A stretch of DNA of 64,000 nt from Qaidamihabitans albus (GTDB lineage: Bacteria > Actinomycetota > Actinomycetes > Mycobacteriales > Pseudonocardiaceae). Numbering within the stretch: the first letter of the stretch is position 1; the number at the start of each line of letters is the position of its first letter. The translations under genes and the position numbers were made by a program. The stretch is from NCBI RefSeq assembly GCF_016464705.1, contig NZ_JAEHOB010000011.1, positions 100,041 through 164,040 on the forward strand, written 5' to 3'. Of the stretch, positions 54,257-63,400 are shown piece by piece. The notes beneath the pieces were generated by a model. The model worked only from the letters and a program-made list of their open reading frames with translations. It had not been told where the DNA came from and did not search any database.

Positions 54257-54262
54257 ACTGTA
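54257..54262 (-). promoter_or_regulatory. -10 box of a leaderless promoter for the SDR operon
   Basis: TACAGT on the minus strand, 6 nt, GTG 54250. It overlaps the KstR-like box. Confidence 0.5.
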
Positions 54263-54272
54263 ACACGTTCTA
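54259..54272. promoter_or_regulatory. KstR-like operator
   Basis: TGTAACACGTTCTA fits the published KstR motif TNNAACNNGTTNNA of mycobacteria and rhodococci at every defined position. It overlaps the -10 box of the SDR gene, the right place for repression. Confidence 0.65.
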
Positions 54273-54288
54273 GTGTGCTGCCCAGGGC

Positions 54289-54334
54289 CTCGTGAGTGCG
54301 CACACGAGTTCTAACTCGCGTAGCCACTCACGAG
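54289..54334. repeat. 46-bp palindromic element, copy 5
   Basis: Outer arms and left half standard, right inner half partly degenerate. It contains the stop codon (54330-54328) of the minus-strand membrane-protein gene and lies about 17 bp upstream of the KstR-like box. Confidence 0.9.
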
Positions 54335-55197
54335 GGGGGAAGGCGGTGCTCGCGCAGGCGTACGGCGCCCGCCTCGCCACCGAGTTCGGGCAGCGCGGCG
54401 GGGTTCTCCCGGTAGAACCGCAGGGCGGCCAGCAACAGCGCGGGGTCGACGGCGAGCCAGTTCGCGCGGATCACCAGGTGCGGTGCGAGCTTGCGTTCCG
54501 ACTGCCGCCAGGCGGGCGAGGTCGAGACGATCTCCCCGGACGCGTTGGCCGCCATCGCGAACTCGATCATCGGCTGCTGGACGTGCACGGCCCGCGCGCC
54601 GATGTTGCCGCTCCAGGGGAAGAAGCCCGTGAGGGCCCACGAGCGGTGGTACACGCCCGACGGACTCAGCGCCACGTAGCCCGGCCTGATCCGGCCCCGC
54701 GCCGCCTCGGCAAGGAACCAGATCGTGTAGCCGGTGAGGCCGCCGAGCAGCACGAGCAGCACCGCCGACTCGCCGCCGAAGCCGTCGGCGACCGCGCGCG
54801 CGATCCCGCCGAGGAGGAGGAAACCGAACAGCAGCGCGCTGTAGGCCATGGCGGCCAGGTAGAGCACGAAGATCCACCGCGCGTACGGCACGAGCACGGC
54901 GTGCTCTCCCAGTTCGGGCAGGTAGGCCGAACGGATCAGCGACTCGCCCCGTGGCCTGCCCCGTGAGCGCCGGACGTGGATGAGCACGGCGGCCAGTGCG
55001 ACGATCGGGCTGCCGGCCATGAGGAACGTCGCACGGGCGGTGTCCGTGCCGAGGTCGAACACGCCGATGCCGAGTACGGCGACGGCGAGCAGGGCGAACA
55101 GGGCCACGACGGCGAGCCAGGCCGGCCTGCTTCCGGAGCGCCAGGCATCCGGCCAGGAGAGGCGGCTCGCGTCGCCGGGCGAGGTCGGCGAGGTCAT
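54328..55197 (-). CDS. Membrane protein of unknown function
   Basis: 289 residues. Four hydrophobic helices: AWLAVVALFALLAVAVLGIGVF, GSPIVALAAVLIHV, WIFVLYLAAMAYSALLFGFLLLGG and SAVLLVLLGGLTGYTIWFL. A soluble C-terminal part (from about residue 170) resembles a PH-like fold (GYVALSPSGVYHRSWALTGFFPWSGN). GGGAG precedes ATG 55197. No family is recognised with confidence. It lies 74 bp from the WXG-type gene on the same strand. Confidence 0.72.
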   Translation of the reverse strand: MTSPTSPGDASRLSWPDAWRSGSRPAWLAVVALFALLAVAVLGIGVFDLGTDTARATFLMAGSPIVALAAVLIHVRRSRGRPRGESLIRSAYLPELGEHAVLVPYARWIFVLYLAAMAYSALLFGFLLLGGIARAVADGFGGESAVLLVLLGGLTGYTIWFLAEAARGRIRPGYVALSPSGVYHRSWALTGFFPWSGNIGARAVHVQQPMIEFAMAANASGEIVSTSPAWRQSERKLAPHLVIRANWLAVDPALLLAALRFYRENPAALPELGGEAGAVRLREHRLPPS

Positions 55198-55271
55198 CGA
55201 ACTCCCATTTCCATTGCCGGGCAGGTTGCGTGACGGGTTCGCGCGGTAGCCCCCAGTCCCGGGACAGGGTG

Positions 55272-56402
55272 TCAGAAGATGGAGCCGAACGCGTCCCCGA
55301 CCGCACCGGCCGCGTCGCCGAGTGCGTCGCCGACGGCTCCCACGCCCGCTTCGATGCCGTCCTGCACTCCGTCCGGAAGCGCGTCGTACACGGCATCCGC
55401 CGCCCCGCTGGCGACGATGCCCACGCCGACGCCCACCACGGCCCCCACCGGGCCTCCGACGGCGGCACCCACGGCCACCGAGGCGCCGAAACCCGCGAGT
55501 CCGGACATCACGGCCTTACCCGGCGGCTTCCCGTTCTCGACGTCGTAGCCGATGCTGGCGGCGGTGATGCCGAGTCCGACCACGGGTAGCGCACGGCCGA
55601 TCGAGCGGGCCACGCCGCTGCCCGCCCGCGCCGCGTCGTCGGCGGCATTGAGTGCGTCGTCCGCCGCCGATGCGGCGGTACGGGCCGCGACCGGGTCCGA
55701 AACGTGGGCACGGAAGTGGTTCATCTGTTGCTCGGCGAGCTCCCGCAACCACTGCGCCTGGCCGCGTATGATCTTCGCGTGGACGCCAGCCGCGGCTCCG
55801 ATCGTGCTGTTCACCAGATCCGTCGCCGAGAACGCCGCCTTCGTCGTCAGGCCGCCCCACACGCTCGTCGCCGTGGTCTTGGCCGACTCCCAGAGCCTCC
55901 GGCCCAGATCCGCCTCGGTGCGGGCTTCGTTGTAGGCGTTCACCTGTGCGGCGTGGGTCTCCTGTGCGGTAACCGCGTCGTTGTGTGCCGCGACCTGCTC
56001 CGGGGTGGCGGAGCCGTCGCCCGGCAGGTTCGACGGAGCCGGTGGCGCGGGCGGCGGATCCATGATCTGGGTCGCCGTGACCTCCAGGCCGCCCTCCGCC
56101 GCGATCTCGCGGGCACGCCGCATGTGCTCCTGCGCGGTGTGCAGGTCATCGGCGTAGGTGTCGAACGAGCGGCCCGCCTCCTCCGCGGACTCACCCAGGG
56201 TGTTGCCCTTGTGGCCGCCGGAGGTCATCTTGGCGCGGAAGGCCGCGCCGGCCGGACCGGACCACTCCGCCTCGGAGTTGCCCCGCGCGGCGTAGATTTG
56301 ACTGACGCAGTCGTGTATCCCGCTTCCCAGTGTGGACCTGAACCAGTCGGCGGCCTGCCGGATGCTCGCCGGACTCCCCTTGATCTCCGTGTCGATCGGC
56401 AT
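55272..56402 (-). CDS. WXG100-like large protein, probable type VII secretion substrate
   Basis: 376 residues. The N-terminal helical hairpin (about 1-100) carries a WxG motif at residues 47-49 (EAEWSGPAGAAF), as in ESX/WXG100-related proteins. A proline-rich linker (PPPAPPAPSN) and a second helical region follow. The last 100 residues are Gly/Ala/Val-rich with repeated VGAxxGGPVGAVVGVG-like segments, a glycine-zipper pattern that could insert into membranes. No catalytic domain is seen. It resembles N-terminal parts of actinobacterial secreted polymorphic proteins, but without a recognisable toxin. Confidence 0.72.
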   Translation of the reverse strand: MPIDTEIKGSPASIRQAADWFRSTLGSGIHDCVSQIYAARGNSEAEWSGPAGAAFRAKMTSGGHKGNTLGESAEEAGRSFDTYADDLHTAQEHMRRAREIAAEGGLEVTATQIMDPPPAPPAPSNLPGDGSATPEQVAAHNDAVTAQETHAAQVNAYNEARTEADLGRRLWESAKTTATSVWGGLTTKAAFSATDLVNSTIGAAAGVHAKIIRGQAQWLRELAEQQMNHFRAHVSDPVAARTAASAADDALNAADDAARAGSGVARSIGRALPVVGLGITAASIGYDVENGKPPGKAVMSGLAGFGASVAVGAAVGGPVGAVVGVGVGIVASGAADAVYDALPDGVQDGIEAGVGAVGDALGDAAGAVGDAFGSIF

Positions 56403-56429
56403 GTCAGGTTCTCTTTCGTCGCTCGGTGC

Positions 56430-56699
56430 TCAGCGAGGCAGCTGGTTGGCGGCCGCGACCTCGTTGTCGGCATAGCTGGTGCCGCCCGCGGCGACGGCGT
56501 CGCCCGCCGCGACCGCTCCGGTGACCAGCTCGGCCGCACCGTCGACGAAGGCGGCCATCAGCTCGCCCATCTGGCCGGACAGCTCACCCGCGTCAGGGGG
56601 AGGTGGCGGTCCGCCCGCGTCCAGCAGGGAGTTGCCTGCGTTGCGCAGCGTGCCGGCAAGCCCTTCGAGCAGTCCCGGATCGACCCGGTACCCGTTCAC
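56430..56699 (-). CDS. EspC/DUF2580-like small secreted protein
   Basis: 89 residues: VNGYRVDPGLLEGLAGTLRN, a proline loop and a second helix AAFVDGAAELVTGAVAAGDAVAAG. The C-terminal YADNE at residues 76-80 is a YxxxE match to the type VII export signal YxxxD/E. GTG 56699 overlaps the upstream stop (GTGA), which fixes the start. It lies just before the WXG-type gene and may be its secretion partner. Confidence 0.7.
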   Translation of the reverse strand: MNGYRVDPGLLEGLAGTLRNAGNSLLDAGGPPPPPDAGELSGQMGELMAAFVDGAAELVTGAVAAGDAVAAGGTSYADNEVAAANQLPR

Positions 56700-57013
56700 G
56701 ACGGTGCCCCCTTCCTGCGCTTGTCCTCCGGGATGTTGATGTCCAGCAGGATCATGTCGAGGCCGACGGCCTTGTCCACCTTGTCGAGATTCCTGGTCGG
56801 CATGACGATCCACGGCTGGTGCTCGCCGCAGCAGTCGACGAGGCGGTCGAGCGCCGAGTAGACGAGCAGCGCCGTCTTGCCTTCCTTCGTCTGGCGGGTG
56901 TCGACGACAAGGCCCTGCTCGGACCCGTCGTGCAGGTCGGAATCCCCGTCCGGTACGCGCTCGCACGGCACGTAGACGACCGGAGGGAACTGGTTCATCG
57001 GGTTGGTACTCAC
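56696..57013 (-). CDS. SAV_915-like small actinobacterial protein
   Basis: About 105 residues: PPVVYVPCERVPDGDSD, KTALLVYSALDRLVDCCGEHQPWIVMPTRNLDKV, resembling SseB/SAV_915-type proteins found beside type VII-related genes. GTG 57013 is preferred (GAGG 5 nt upstream); ATG 56998 is possible. It is the first gene of the coupled set 57013-55272. Function unknown. Confidence 0.7.
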   Translation of the reverse strand: MSTNPMNQFPPVVYVPCERVPDGDSDLHDGSEQGLVVDTRQTKEGKTALLVYSALDRLVDCCGEHQPWIVMPTRNLDKVDKAVGLDMILLDINIPEDKRRKGAPS

Positions 57014-57089
57014 GCGAACCTCATCGGGACGTCTGATCACGGTGCTCCGACCGTGGGACGCGGAGGTCCGCGTCGCGGTTCCGTCGCGG

Positions 57090-57872
57090 TCAGCCCGGAG
57101 CCCGCCGGACGGGGGTCACCACCGGGCGGCCGTCGGCGGAGAAAAGCACCTCGGCCTCGGCCGAGTAGTGCGTGCGCAGCCGCTCGGCCGTCAGCACCCG
57201 GCCGGGCGGCCCGGCGGCCACCACCTCGCCACCGTCGAGCAGCAGCAGCGTGTCCGCGTACTGGGCGGCGAAGGTGAGGTCGTGCAGGGTGGTCACGACG
57301 GTGGTGCCGTCCTCGCGGCGCAGCAGGTCGAGGCGTTCGAGCAGCGACTGCGCGTGCCCGATGTCCAGGCCCGTGGTCGGTTCGTCGAGCAGCAGCAGGC
57401 GCGGGTGCTGGGCGAGCACCCTGGCGAGCACCGCGCGCTGGCGTTCCCCGCCGGAGAGCGTGTGCAGCCTGCGCGCGGACATTCCGCGCAGGTCGAGCCG
57501 CGTCAGCGACTCCTCGACGATGGACCGGTCACGACCGCTCTCCCTGGCGAGCGGGCCGAGGTGCGGGGTCCGGCCGAGCAGCACGTAGTCGGTCACGGTG
57601 AGCCCGTCGGGCAGCAGCGGGTTCTGCGGCGCGTAGCCGATCTCGCGGGCCCGCTGCCTCCGGGACAGCGACGGCACCGCCGCTCCGTGCAGGGTGATCT
57701 CGCCGGTGAAGCCTGCCTGCCCGGCGATCGCCTTCAGCAGCGTCGACTTGCCCGCGCCGTTCGGCCCCACGATCGCCAGCCAGCCACCCTCGCCGAGGTC
57801 GGCCGAGACGTCGCGGACGACCTCGCGGCCCCGGTAGCCCGCCGTGACCCCCGCCAGCCGCAGCGCCGTCAC
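57090..57872 (-). CDS. btuD: Cobalamin ABC importer, ATPase subunit
   Basis: A 260-residue ATPase of the FecCDE/BtuCDF group: Walker A GPNGAGKSTLLKAI, Q-loop APQNPLLPDGLT, signature LSGGERQRAVLARVLAQ, Walker B LLLLDEPTTGLD and switch His in VVTTLHDLT. GTG 57872 overlaps the permease stop (GTGA). Iron-siderophore import was the alternative, but the riboswitch upstream points to vitamin B12 or a corrinoid. Confidence 0.9.
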   Translation of the reverse strand: MTALRLAGVTAGYRGREVVRDVSADLGEGGWLAIVGPNGAGKSTLLKAIAGQAGFTGEITLHGAAVPSLSRRQRAREIGYAPQNPLLPDGLTVTDYVLLGRTPHLGPLARESGRDRSIVEESLTRLDLRGMSARRLHTLSGGERQRAVLARVLAQHPRLLLLDEPTTGLDIGHAQSLLERLDLLRREDGTTVVTTLHDLTFAAQYADTLLLLDGGEVVAAGPPGRVLTAERLRTHYSAEAEVLFSADGRPVVTPVRRAPG

Positions 57873-58918
57873 GGCAGCCGCCCCCTGGTCGAGCGCAGCA
57901 CCAGCACGAAGAACGGGGCGCCGGCGAACGCGGTCACGACCCCGAGCGGCAGCTCACCCGGCATGACGGTGCGCGCGATGTGGTCGGCCACGATGAGGAA
58001 GGCGGCCCCGCCGAAGAGCGACAGCGGCATGATGACGCGGTAGCTCGCGCCCGCGAGCAGCCGCACGATGTGCGGTACGACGATGCCGACGAACCCGATC
58101 AGCCCGCTCACCGCCACCGCCGCCGCCGTGGCGAGGGACGCCGCCGTGAGCACGAGCAGCCGCACCCGGCCGGGATGGATACCGAGCGAGGCGGCCTCGG
58201 CGTCACCGAGGGCGAGCACGTCGAGCAACCGCGCGCACGCGCACAGCACCACCGCGGCGGCGGCGATGTAGGGCAGGGCGAGCCACACGTCCGGCCAGCC
58301 ACTGATGTTCAGCCCGCCCAGCATCCAGGTGTAGACCTGCTTGATCGTGTCCGTGTTGAGCTGCTGGACGAACGTCTGGATCGCGGTGAGGAACGACGCG
58401 ACCGCCACCCCGGCGAGTAGCAGCGTCGCCGTTCCGGAGCCGGCTGCCGAGCGGCCCAGCACCCAGCTCAGGCCCACCCCGCCCAGCGCACCGGCGAATG
58501 CGGCCAGTGGCAGCGGGCCGACCACCCAGTCGGTGACCGCGGGCAGCAGCACCACGACGATGGTGGCCGCCATACCCGCACCGGCGGCGGCGCCGAGCAG
58601 GTACGGATCGGCCAGCGGGTTCCGGAAGACGCCCTGGAAGGCGGCCCCCGCACTGGCCAGGGCCGCGCCGACCAGGCCGGCCAGCACCACCCTCGGCACG
58701 CGCAGCTGCCAGACGATCGCGGCCTCGCGTTCGGAAAGCGGTGACGTCCCGCCGGTCAGCTGGGCCGTGATCTCGGCGAGCACGCTCCGCCAGCCGAGCT
58801 CGCCCGCGCCGACGACGATCGCGAGGACGATGACGGCCAGCAGCACCAGCCCGGCCAGCAGGACGGCGCGGAGCCGCAGGGTGGTGGTGGGACGGGGAGC
58901 CGAGCGCGCTCTGAGCAC
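57869..58918 (-). CDS. btuC: Cobalamin ABC importer, permease subunit
   Basis: A 349-residue FecCD/BtuC-type permease with about ten helices. Motifs include WQLRVPRVVLAGLVGAALASAGAAFQGVFRNPLADPYLLG, and the coupling region GFVGIVVPHIVRLLAGASYRVIMPLS. GTG 58918 is 1 nt from the btuF stop. It forms the channel with BtuD. Confidence 0.93.
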   Translation of the reverse strand: MLRARSAPRPTTTLRLRAVLLAGLVLLAVIVLAIVVGAGELGWRSVLAEITAQLTGGTSPLSEREAAIVWQLRVPRVVLAGLVGAALASAGAAFQGVFRNPLADPYLLGAAAGAGMAATIVVVLLPAVTDWVVGPLPLAAFAGALGGVGLSWVLGRSAAGSGTATLLLAGVAVASFLTAIQTFVQQLNTDTIKQVYTWMLGGLNISGWPDVWLALPYIAAAAVVLCACARLLDVLALGDAEAASLGIHPGRVRLLVLTAASLATAAAVAVSGLIGFVGIVVPHIVRLLAGASYRVIMPLSLFGGAAFLIVADHIARTVMPGELPLGVVTAFAGAPFFVLVLRSTRGRLP

Positions 58919-58919
58919 G

Positions 58920-59897
58920 TCAGCCGTTCGCCTCGGCGACGGCGGTGGACACCGCGTGCACGAGGTCGACCATCCGCGGGGACCAGCGGGAGGCGATGTC
59001 GTCGTCCAGCGCGTAGACCCGGTCCTGCTCGACGGCGCTCAGCGTGTCCCAGCCGGGGCGGGCGGCGACCGTCTGCGCGTCCTGCCCGCAGCAGTTGGTG
59101 TCGGCCAGGAAGATGAGGTCCGGGTCCGCCTGCAGGATCCGTTCGGCGGAGAGCTGCGGGTAGCCGCCGGCGGCACCCCCGCTGTCGTCGGCGATGTTCC
59201 GCAGCTCGAACAGGCTGTAGATCTGCCCGATGAACGTATCCGACGTCACCGTGTAGTAGGTCGGGTCCAGCTCGTGGTAGTAGCTCAGCGGCGTGGCCGG
59301 TTCCGGGGTGTCGGCGACGATCTTGTCGATCTGCGCCTTGGTGTCGCGCGCCAGGTCGGCGCCCTCGGCCTCGCGGCCGGTTGCCTTGCCGACGAGTTCG
59401 AACTGGTCGTAGGCCGACTCCAGGGTCGTGGCCGCGGGCAGCACGAGCGTCACCGTGCCCGTGCGGGCCAGAGCCTCGGAGAGCTTGCTCTCCAGGTCCG
59501 ACTCGACGATGACGAGGTCGGGGTCGTGGGCCAGGATGCCCTCGGCGTCGAGGTTGAGGCCGGAAAGCTCGGTACGCGGCGCGTGCTCGGGAAACGTCGA
59601 GGCCGAGTCGACAGCGACGACCTGGGGGCCCGCGCCGACGGCGTACAGCACCTCCGTCGTCGACGGCGAGAGCGAGACGATCCGTTCCGGACGCTGTTCG
59701 AGCGTGACCGCCGGCGCGCCCTCCGGCCGCAGCTCCACCGGGAACGTGCCGGACCCGGGGGAGTCGCCGGACGGTCCGGGGGTCTGGTCACGTTCGGCAC
59801 AGCCGGTGAGCGCGGTGACGCCGAGCAGGATGAGGAGGGGGAGCACCCCGGCAGCGCGTCCGCGCGCCTTCCGGCGGGTACTGGGCAAGCGGAACAT
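58920..59897 (-). CDS. btuF: Cobalamin-binding lipoprotein of the ABC importer
   Basis: A 325-residue lipoprotein: signal peptide with lipobox LTGCAERD (Cys near residue 32), then the helical-backbone metal-receptor fold (ERIVSLSPSTTEVLYAVGAGPQVVAVDSAS, HDPDLVIVESDLESKL, WDTLSAVEQDRVYAL). DTNCCGQDAQTVAARPGW is a Cys-rich loop near the binding site. ATG 59897 follows GAGG. The cobalamin riboswitch lies about 100 nt upstream, which gives the substrate assignment. Confidence 0.9.
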   Translation of the reverse strand: MFRLPSTRRKARGRAAGVLPLLILLGVTALTGCAERDQTPGPSGDSPGSGTFPVELRPEGAPAVTLEQRPERIVSLSPSTTEVLYAVGAGPQVVAVDSASTFPEHAPRTELSGLNLDAEGILAHDPDLVIVESDLESKLSEALARTGTVTLVLPAATTLESAYDQFELVGKATGREAEGADLARDTKAQIDKIVADTPEPATPLSYYHELDPTYYTVTSDTFIGQIYSLFELRNIADDSGGAAGGYPQLSAERILQADPDLIFLADTNCCGQDAQTVAARPGWDTLSAVEQDRVYALDDDIASRWSPRMVDLVHAVSTAVAEANG

Positions 59898-59998
59898 CGG
59901 ACCTCGACTTTCGGCCGGCGCGGGCCCGGGCCGGGGCCGCACCTGGCGGCCGCGGACGCCGCACCCCTGCGCCGGAGGCGGGTGGCGTCGGCGCGAGC

Positions 59999-60152
59999 GG
60001 CAGGCGACCTGGCTCGGCCCGCGTTACACTCGGTGACAATGTGTTCACGGTGTTCACGGTGGCCATCACAGTTGCGGGACAGCGCCGGAGTCGCACCGGA
60101 CTTCGCTCCCGCTCGCGTCGCCGGGCACAGGCCCGGCCCGGAAAACGCTACC
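59999..60152 (-). ncRNA. Cobalamin (AdoCbl) riboswitch
   Basis: Read on the minus strand, the segment shows the cobalamin aptamer landmarks in order: GAAGTCCGGTG (about 60104-60094), ACTCCGGCGCTG then TCCCGCAACTGTGA (60091-60066), and GAGCCAGGTCGCCTGCC (60015-59999). The 3' CTGCC can pair with GGTAG at 60152-60148 to close P1. When B12 binds, expression of btuFCD should fall. The distance to btuF is about 100 nt. Confidence 0.88.
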
Positions 60153-60220
60153 AGGTGACCGACTTCGAGCTTGACAAACCCGGAGTTCGGGTAAACTCGA
60201 CAGGTGAGCCACAGCTCGCG

Positions 60221-60258
60221 CCCATCAAGGCTTGAGCCCATCAAGAACGCCCATTAAG
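60221..60258 (+). repeat. Three direct repeats upstream of gltB
   Basis: CCCATCAAG at 60221-60229 and 60237-60245, and CCCATTAAG at 60250-60258. The steps are 16 and 13 bp, so they are not helically phased. They may be a regulator site or slippage. Confidence 0.5.
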
Positions 60259-60411
60259 AACACAGTCGTTCAGCGCTGCCAGATCGTTACAGTCACGAGG
60301 GCTGAATCGGCACTCCGAACGGGTGCTCTCACGTTTCCCGGATGTTAAGGTCGCGCTAATCAGCGGGCCATCGTCGTCCCGTGCCCAGCACAAACCTGAG
60401 CACGACGACGC

Positions 60412-60417
60412 AGGAGG
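60412..60417 (+). promoter_or_regulatory. Ribosome binding site that decides the gltB TTG start
   Basis: AGGAGG, 5 nt, TTG 60423. No ATG or GTG in frame lies between it and the catalytic cysteine codon. Confidence 0.8.
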
Positions 60418-60422
60418 TCCCC

Positions 60423-63400
60423 TTGATCTTCTCGGCGATTCCAGGTTCCCAGGGTCTGTACGACCCCGGTCATGAGCAGGATTCCTGTGGCGTGGCGATG
60501 GTCGCCAACATTCACGGGTCCCGCTCCCACAGCATCGTCACCGACGGGCTCACCGCGCTGACGAACCTGGACCACCGTGGCGCCGCGGGCGCCGAACCCA
60601 CCAGCGGCGACGGCGCCGGCATCATGCTGCAACTGCCCGACGAACTGCTGCGGGCGGAGGCGGGCTGCCCCCTGCCGGGGCCCGACTCCTTCGGGCGGCA
60701 CCACTACGCCGCCGGCGTCGCGTTCCTGCCCGGCGACTCCGAGCAGCGCACCAAGGCGATCGGGCTGGTGGAGCGCATCGCGGACGAGGAAGGGCTCGAC
60801 GTGCTCGGCTGGCGGGCCGTGCCGACCGACCCCGACGGCGCCGGAATCGGACCGACCGCCCGCTCGGTGATGCCGCACTTCGAGATGCTGTTCGTCGCCG
60901 CGCGGCCGGATGCCGACGGCGAGCGACCGAGTGGTCTCGAACTCGACCGGCTGGCGTTCTGCCTGCGCAAGCGCGCCGAGCGGGAGACCGAGGTCGCGGG
61001 CTGCGGCACGTACTTTCCTTCGCTGTCCTCGCGGACGATGGTCTACAAGGGCATGCTCACGCCGGTGCAGCTTCCGCTGTTCTTCCCCGACCTGGCCGAC
61101 GAACGGCTGGTCAGCGGGATCGCGCTGGTGCACAGCAGGTTCTCCACGAACACCTTCCCTTCCTGGCCGCTGGCGCACCCGTTCCGGTTCGTCGCGCACA
61201 ACGGCGAGATCAACACGGTGCGCGGAAACCGTAACCGGATGCGCGCCAGGGAGGCGCTGCTCGAGTCCGACCTGATCCCCGGCGACCTCAGCCGGCTCTA
61301 CCCGGTGTGCTCGCCGGATGCCTCCGACTCGGCGTCGTTCGACGAGGTGCTCGAACTGCTGCATCTCGGTGGGCGCAGCCTGCCGCACGCGGTGCTGATG
61401 ATGATCCCGGAGGCGTGGGAGAACCACGCGACCATGGACGAGGCGCGCCGCGCGTTCTACCAGTTCCACGCGAGCCTGATGGAACCGTGGGACGGCCCCG
61501 CGTGCGTCACCTTCACCGACGGCACGCTGGTCGGTGCCGTCCTGGACCGCAACGGGCTGCGGCCCGCGCGCTGGTGGCAGACCGCCGACGACCGGGTGAT
61601 GCTCGCCAGCGAGGCGGGCGTGCTCGACGTGCCGCCGGGCGAGGTCGTCGCCAAGGGCAGGCTGAAGCCGGGCCGGATGTTCCTGGTGGACACCGAGGCG
61701 GGCCGGATCGTCAACGACGACGAGATCAAGGCCGGCCTCGCAGGCGAGGCGCCGTACGAGGAATGGCTGCACGCCGGGCTGCTCACGTTCTCCGAGTTGC
61801 CGGACCGCGACCACGTCACCCAGAGCCACGCTTCGGTGCTGCGCCGCCAGCTCGCCTTCGGCTACACCGAGGAGGAGCTGAAGATCCTGCTCGGCCCGAT
61901 GGCCTCGGCCGGCGCCGAGCCGATCGGTTCCATGGGCACCGACACCCCGCCCGCGGTGCTGTCGCAGCGGTCCCGGTCGTTGTACGACTACTTCAAGCAG
62001 GGCTTCGCGCAGGTGACCAACCCGCCGCTGGACGCCATCCGCGAGGAACTCGTCACCTCGATGAGCCGGATCATGGGCCCTGAGCGGAACCTGCTGGACC
62101 CGGGGCCCGCCTCGTGCAGGCACATCCAGCTGCCCTCCCCGGTGCTCGACAACGACGAGCTGGCCAAGCTCATCCACATCAACGACGACGGCGACCTGCC
62201 CGGCTTCGCGTGTACCGTCCTTTCCGGACTGTATGAAGTGGACGGTGGTGGGAAGGCGCTGGCGAGCGCCGTCGAGCGCGTGCGGCGGGAGGCGTCCGAG
62301 GCGATCGCCGCCGGTGCGCGCACCCTGGTGCTCTCCGACCGCGACTCCGACCACCGGATGGCGCCGATCCCCTCGCTGTTGCTGGTTTCCGCGGTGCACC
62401 ACCATCTCGTGCGCACCAAGGAACGGCTGCGGGTGGCGCTGGTCGTGGAGACCGGTGACGCGCGCGAGGTGCACCATGTCGCGCTGCTGCTCGGCTACGG
62501 CGCCGCCGCGGTGAACCCGTACCTGGCCTTCGACACGATCGAAGACATGGTGGCCCACGGTGCCATCACCGGTGTGGAGGCCGACAAGGCGGTCCGCAAC
62601 TACGTCAACGCACTCGTCAAGGGCGTGCTGAAGATCATGTCGAAGATGGGCATCTCCACGGTCGGCGCCTACACCGCCGCGCAGGTCTTCGAGTCGTTCG
62701 GACTGTCGCAGGAGGTGCTCGACGAGTACTTCACCGGGACCACGTCGAAGCTCGGCGGTGTCGGTCTCGACGTGCTCGCCGAGGAGGTCGCGGTCCGGCA
62801 CCGGCGCGCGTACCCGGAGAACCCGACGGAGCGGGTGCACCGCGGGCTGGAGACCGGCGGCGAGTACGCCTACCGCCGCGAGGGCGAGCTGCACCTGTTC
62901 ACGCCGGAGACCGTCTTCCTGTTGCAGCATGCCAGCAGGACGCGCCGCGAGGAGGCCTACCGGGCCTACACCGACGAGGTGAACCGGCTCAACCGCGAGG
63001 GCGGCGCGCTGCGCGGGATGTTCTCCTTCCGCACGGAGGGCCGGACACCGGTTCCGGTCGACGAGGTCGAGTCCGTGGACTCGATCTGCAAGCGGTTCAA
63101 CACCGGTGGCATGTCCTACGGCGCGATCTCGATGGAGGCGCACCAGACGCTGGCGATCGCGATGAACCGGATCGGGGGCCGGTCCAACTGCGGCGAGGGT
63201 GGCGAGGATCCGGAGCGGCTCTACGACCCGGAGCGCCGGTCCGCGGTGAAGCAGGTCGCGAGTGGACGGTTCGGTGTGACGAGCGAGTACCTCGTCAACG
63301 GCGAGGACATCCAGATCAAGATGGCGCAGGGCGCCAAGCCCGGTGAGGGCGGCCAGCTTCCGCCGAACAAGGTCTATCCGTGGATCGCGCGGACCCGGCA

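Larger units (their letters stand above)
59898..60422. other. 525-bp intergenic region between btuF and gltB
   Basis: It holds the cobalamin riboswitch (minus strand), a possible TTGACA (60171-60176)/TAAACT (60192-60197) pair with a short 15-bp spacer on the plus strand, three direct repeats, and the gltB ribosome site. No protein gene was supported. Confidence 0.6.

Noticed and set aside
57090..59897. ABC importer as a siderophore system
   Set aside because: The cobalamin riboswitch directly upstream on the same strand gives a better-supported substrate.
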